Origin: DATCSE01 sp036568605 | GTDB lineage: Bacteria > Pseudomonadota > Gammaproteobacteria > Burkholderiales > Burkholderiaceae_C | Length of the DNA: 9,912 nucleotides | Direction of reading: 5' to 3' | Assembly: GCA_036568605.1 (NCBI GenBank) | Contig: DATCSE010000600.1 | Coordinates: forward strand, 1 to 9,912 | In this document: in pieces, positions 8,273 to 9,912 of the stretch | Layout of the letters: the number at the start of each line of letters is the position of its first letter | How positions within the stretch are numbered: position 1 is the first letter of the stretch | Notes under the pieces: generated by a model | Database searches by the model: none | Seen by the model: only the letters and a program-made list of their open reading frames with translations | What the model was told of the DNA's origin: nothing | Program-made: the position numbers and the translations under genes

Positions 8273-9912
8273 CTAGAACGTCAGCGCCGTCTCGAACGAC
8301 TCGACGACCTGCAGCTTCGCGCCGCCGGCCTTCGCGACGTCGCTCGCAGCCCAGAACGACTGCGCCGCGCTGCCGGTCAGCGCGGTGGCTTGCATCGTGC
8401 CGGCGCCCAGGTCCAGCGTCGCCAGCGGCGGCGGGTTGACGACGATCTTGCGTTCGACCTCGGGCCGCAGCTTCGCGGCGCGGCGCAGATCGGAGCGGCC
8501 GGCGGCACTGGCCGAGCGGGACCAGCCCAGGTGGCCCAGCTCGCTCAGCGCGGCCGCCGAGAGCACCGGCAGGACCGTCGGCGTCGACAGGTTGACCTCT
8601 TCGTAGTCGTAGACGTCGGATTCGGTCGTGCCGAACAGGTACTGCCGCTGGCCGACCTCGAAGCCGGCGTCGTAGCGCTCGAACGACGGCTTGCCCAGCA
8701 GGTCGTCTTCCTTCAGGTCGAAGAACTGCGCGGCCGGGAAGTTGTCGTCGAGCCGGCGGTCGGCGGCCTTCGCGATCGCGCCGAACGCGATCTGCGCGAT
8801 GTCGATCGCCTTCTCGCCGGCGATGCCGTCGGTGCCCAGCTTCGCGAGCTGCTTGGCCAGCGGCATGCGCTTCTGCACGAACTGCAGCACCGCGTTCGGG
8901 TGCGCGAGCAGGCCGGGCAGGCCCTCGATCTTCGCGAACGTCGCGAACGCATCGCCGGCCTGCGCGAGTTGCGCCGACCAGTTGCCGACCTTCTCGAGCT
9001 CGCCCTTGAGCTCGGCCGCGAGCGAGAGCTGGCGCACCGGCGTCGCGTGGTCCTCGCCCCAGCTCTCGTCGACATGGAAGCTGAAGTCCGGCAGCGGCCA
9101 CGGCGTGTGCACCTCGGCGCGGCCGACGATGTGCCAGCGCCCCGGGCCCTCGAACAGGCCGAAGATGTCGACGCTCGCGAAATCGATGCCGAACACATGC
9201 ACGCTGGCCCACACGTGCAGGTCGACCTCGAAGTGGAACTTCGGGACGATGTAGATGATCGCGTTGAACTCGAAGCCGCCTTCGAATCCGGCGATGCCGA
9301 CATCGCCCCAGACCTTCATCGAGGAGCCGCCCTGCACGGTGGCCGAGGTCACCGCGAAGTAGCCGCGGAACTGCATCCCGACGATGCCGATCGACAGGTC
9401 CGCGCCTATGCGCTGGAACGGGCTGGGCAGGCCCGGCGGCAGGTCGGTGAAGCGCGGGTGGAAGCCGCCGGCGCTGATCAGGAAGCTGGGCTTGTCGCCG
9501 AAGGTCGCGCGGAACGCGAACTGTCCGCTCAGCGAGATGAAGACCACGCGCGAATCGCGCAGCACGCCGTCGAACCAGATCTTCAGCGGGTCGAACACGA
9601 AGCCGCCGGCGAAGTCGACCTGCAGCCGCAGCACCGCGAGGGACTTGTCGACCAGCGGTGGCAACTGCACGATCACCTGGCCGACGAACACGAGCTGGCT
9701 CGCCTCGATCAGCACGCCGACGCGCGCGGTCACGAGGCTGGGCGTGCCCCAGCCGAGCTCCAGCATCGGCCCGATCACGAAGCCGCCGGCCTTGAACGGA
9801 AAGATCGTGCGCAGCTGGTTGATGATCTGCGGCGCGTTCGCGACCGGGTTCTGCGGGAACAGGAAGCTGTCCAGCGAGCCGCTCGTGAGCCCTTGCGACA
9901 GCGTGGCTATGC
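8273..9912 (-). CDS. DUF6603-type domain protein, C-terminal part (5' end beyond window)
   Basis: The frame is open from the right edge (first full codon at 9910) to a TAG at 8273-8275, giving 545 visible residues. An apparent GTG start at 9778 is an internal valine: the upstream codons continue the family pattern (FLFPQNPVANAP, visible residues 16-27, then IGPMLELGWGTP, 46-57). Other family-like blocks are GGFHPRF (148-154), the WHIVGRAEV segment (from 259), ESWGED (around 284), PAAQFFDL (392-399) and KPSFERYDAGF (around 408-418). From memory these match the C-terminal half of DUF6603 proteins, a domain with no known function. The first 285 or so residues alternate hydrophobic and polar residues in short stretches, which suggests an extended beta-rich fold. 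After that come a more helical, Ala/Leu/Lys-rich linker and a second conserved region. No transmembrane helix or catalytic motif is visible. The N-terminus, and so any signal peptide, is off the window. It is the first visible gene of a probable three-gene operon. The family call is fairly sure; the function is unknown. Confidence 0.85.
   Translation of the reverse strand, partial: IATLSQGLTSGSLDSFLFPQNPVANAPQIINQLRTIFPFKAGGFVIGPMLELGWGTPSLVTARVGVLIEASQLVFVGQVIVQLPPLVDKSLAVLRLQVDFAGGFVFDPLKIWFDGVLRDSRVVFISLSGQFAFRATFGDKPSFLISAGGFHPRFTDLPPGLPSPFQRIGADLSIGIVGMQFRGYFAVTSATVQGGSSMKVWGDVGIAGFEGGFEFNAIIYIVPKFHFEVDLHVWASVHVFGIDFASVDIFGLFEGPGRWHIVGRAEVHTPWPLPDFSFHVDESWGEDHATPVRQLSLAAELKGELEKVGNWSAQLAQAGDAFATFAKIEGLPGLLAHPNAVLQFVQKRMPLAKQLAKLGTDGIAGEKAIDIAQIAFGAIAKAADRRLDDNFPAAQFFDLKEDDLLGKPSFERYDAGFEVGQRQYLFGTTESDVYDYEEVNLSTPTVLPVLSAAALSELGHLGWSRSASAAGRSDLRRAAKLRPEVERKIVVNPPPLATLDLGAGTMQATALTGSAAQSFWAASDVAKAGGAKLQVVESFETALTF

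Noticed and set aside
4354..8439. Plus-strand open frame of 1361 codons
   Set aside because: Antisense to the 1215-residue gene, it also spans both gene junctions. Its composition is Arg/His/Ala/Gly-rich, typical of a shadow of a high-GC gene.
8193..9212. Minus-strand open frame of 339 codons overlapping the DUF6603 gene
   Set aside because: Out-of-frame shadow: Arg/Ala/Gly-rich and overlapping two better supported genes and their junction.
9776..9778. GTG at 9778 as start of the DUF6603 gene
   Set aside because: The same frame stays open to the window edge and the upstream codons encode a family-like segment (FLFPQNPVANAP), so this is an internal valine.

Overview
The window is very GC-rich DNA, about 70 % G+C by eye. 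Codons ending in G or C dominate (GCG, CGC, CTG, GTC, ATC). This fits a high-GC bacterium such as a Burkholderiales-type betaproteobacterium, but actinobacteria, myxobacteria or Xanthomonadales cannot be excluded from sequence alone. There is no RNA gene, insertion sequence, CRISPR array, phage integrase or other mobile marker.

Coding is almost wall to wall on the minus strand, read right to left as three very large genes. (1) 9912-8273 is the 3' part of a gene whose product carries a DUF6603-type domain; its 5' end lies outside the window. (2) 8250-4603 is a complete 1215-residue protein of a conserved but, to my knowledge, uncharacterised family. (3) 4571 to the left edge is the first 1523 codons of another giant uncharacterised protein, whose stop codon lies outside the window. 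The gaps are only 22 and 31 bases. Each contains a good ribosome binding site and no terminator-like hairpin, so the three genes are very probably co-transcribed.

All three resemble conserved hypothetical proteins that I remember from many bacteria. I know of no assigned biochemical function for any of them. The proteins are large; the two whose N-termini are visible lack signal peptides and membrane helices, and none shows a recognisable nucleotide-binding or catalytic motif. They look more like structural, assembly or cargo components than enzymes. A tightly packed cassette of giant proteins of unknown role is the best candidate here for an undescribed system. Its role (secreted assembly, lipid handling, injection-system cargo or other) cannot be decided from this window.

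The high GC content produces very long antisense and out-of-frame open frames (for example plus 78-5015 and 4354-8439). These are composition artefacts, not genes.
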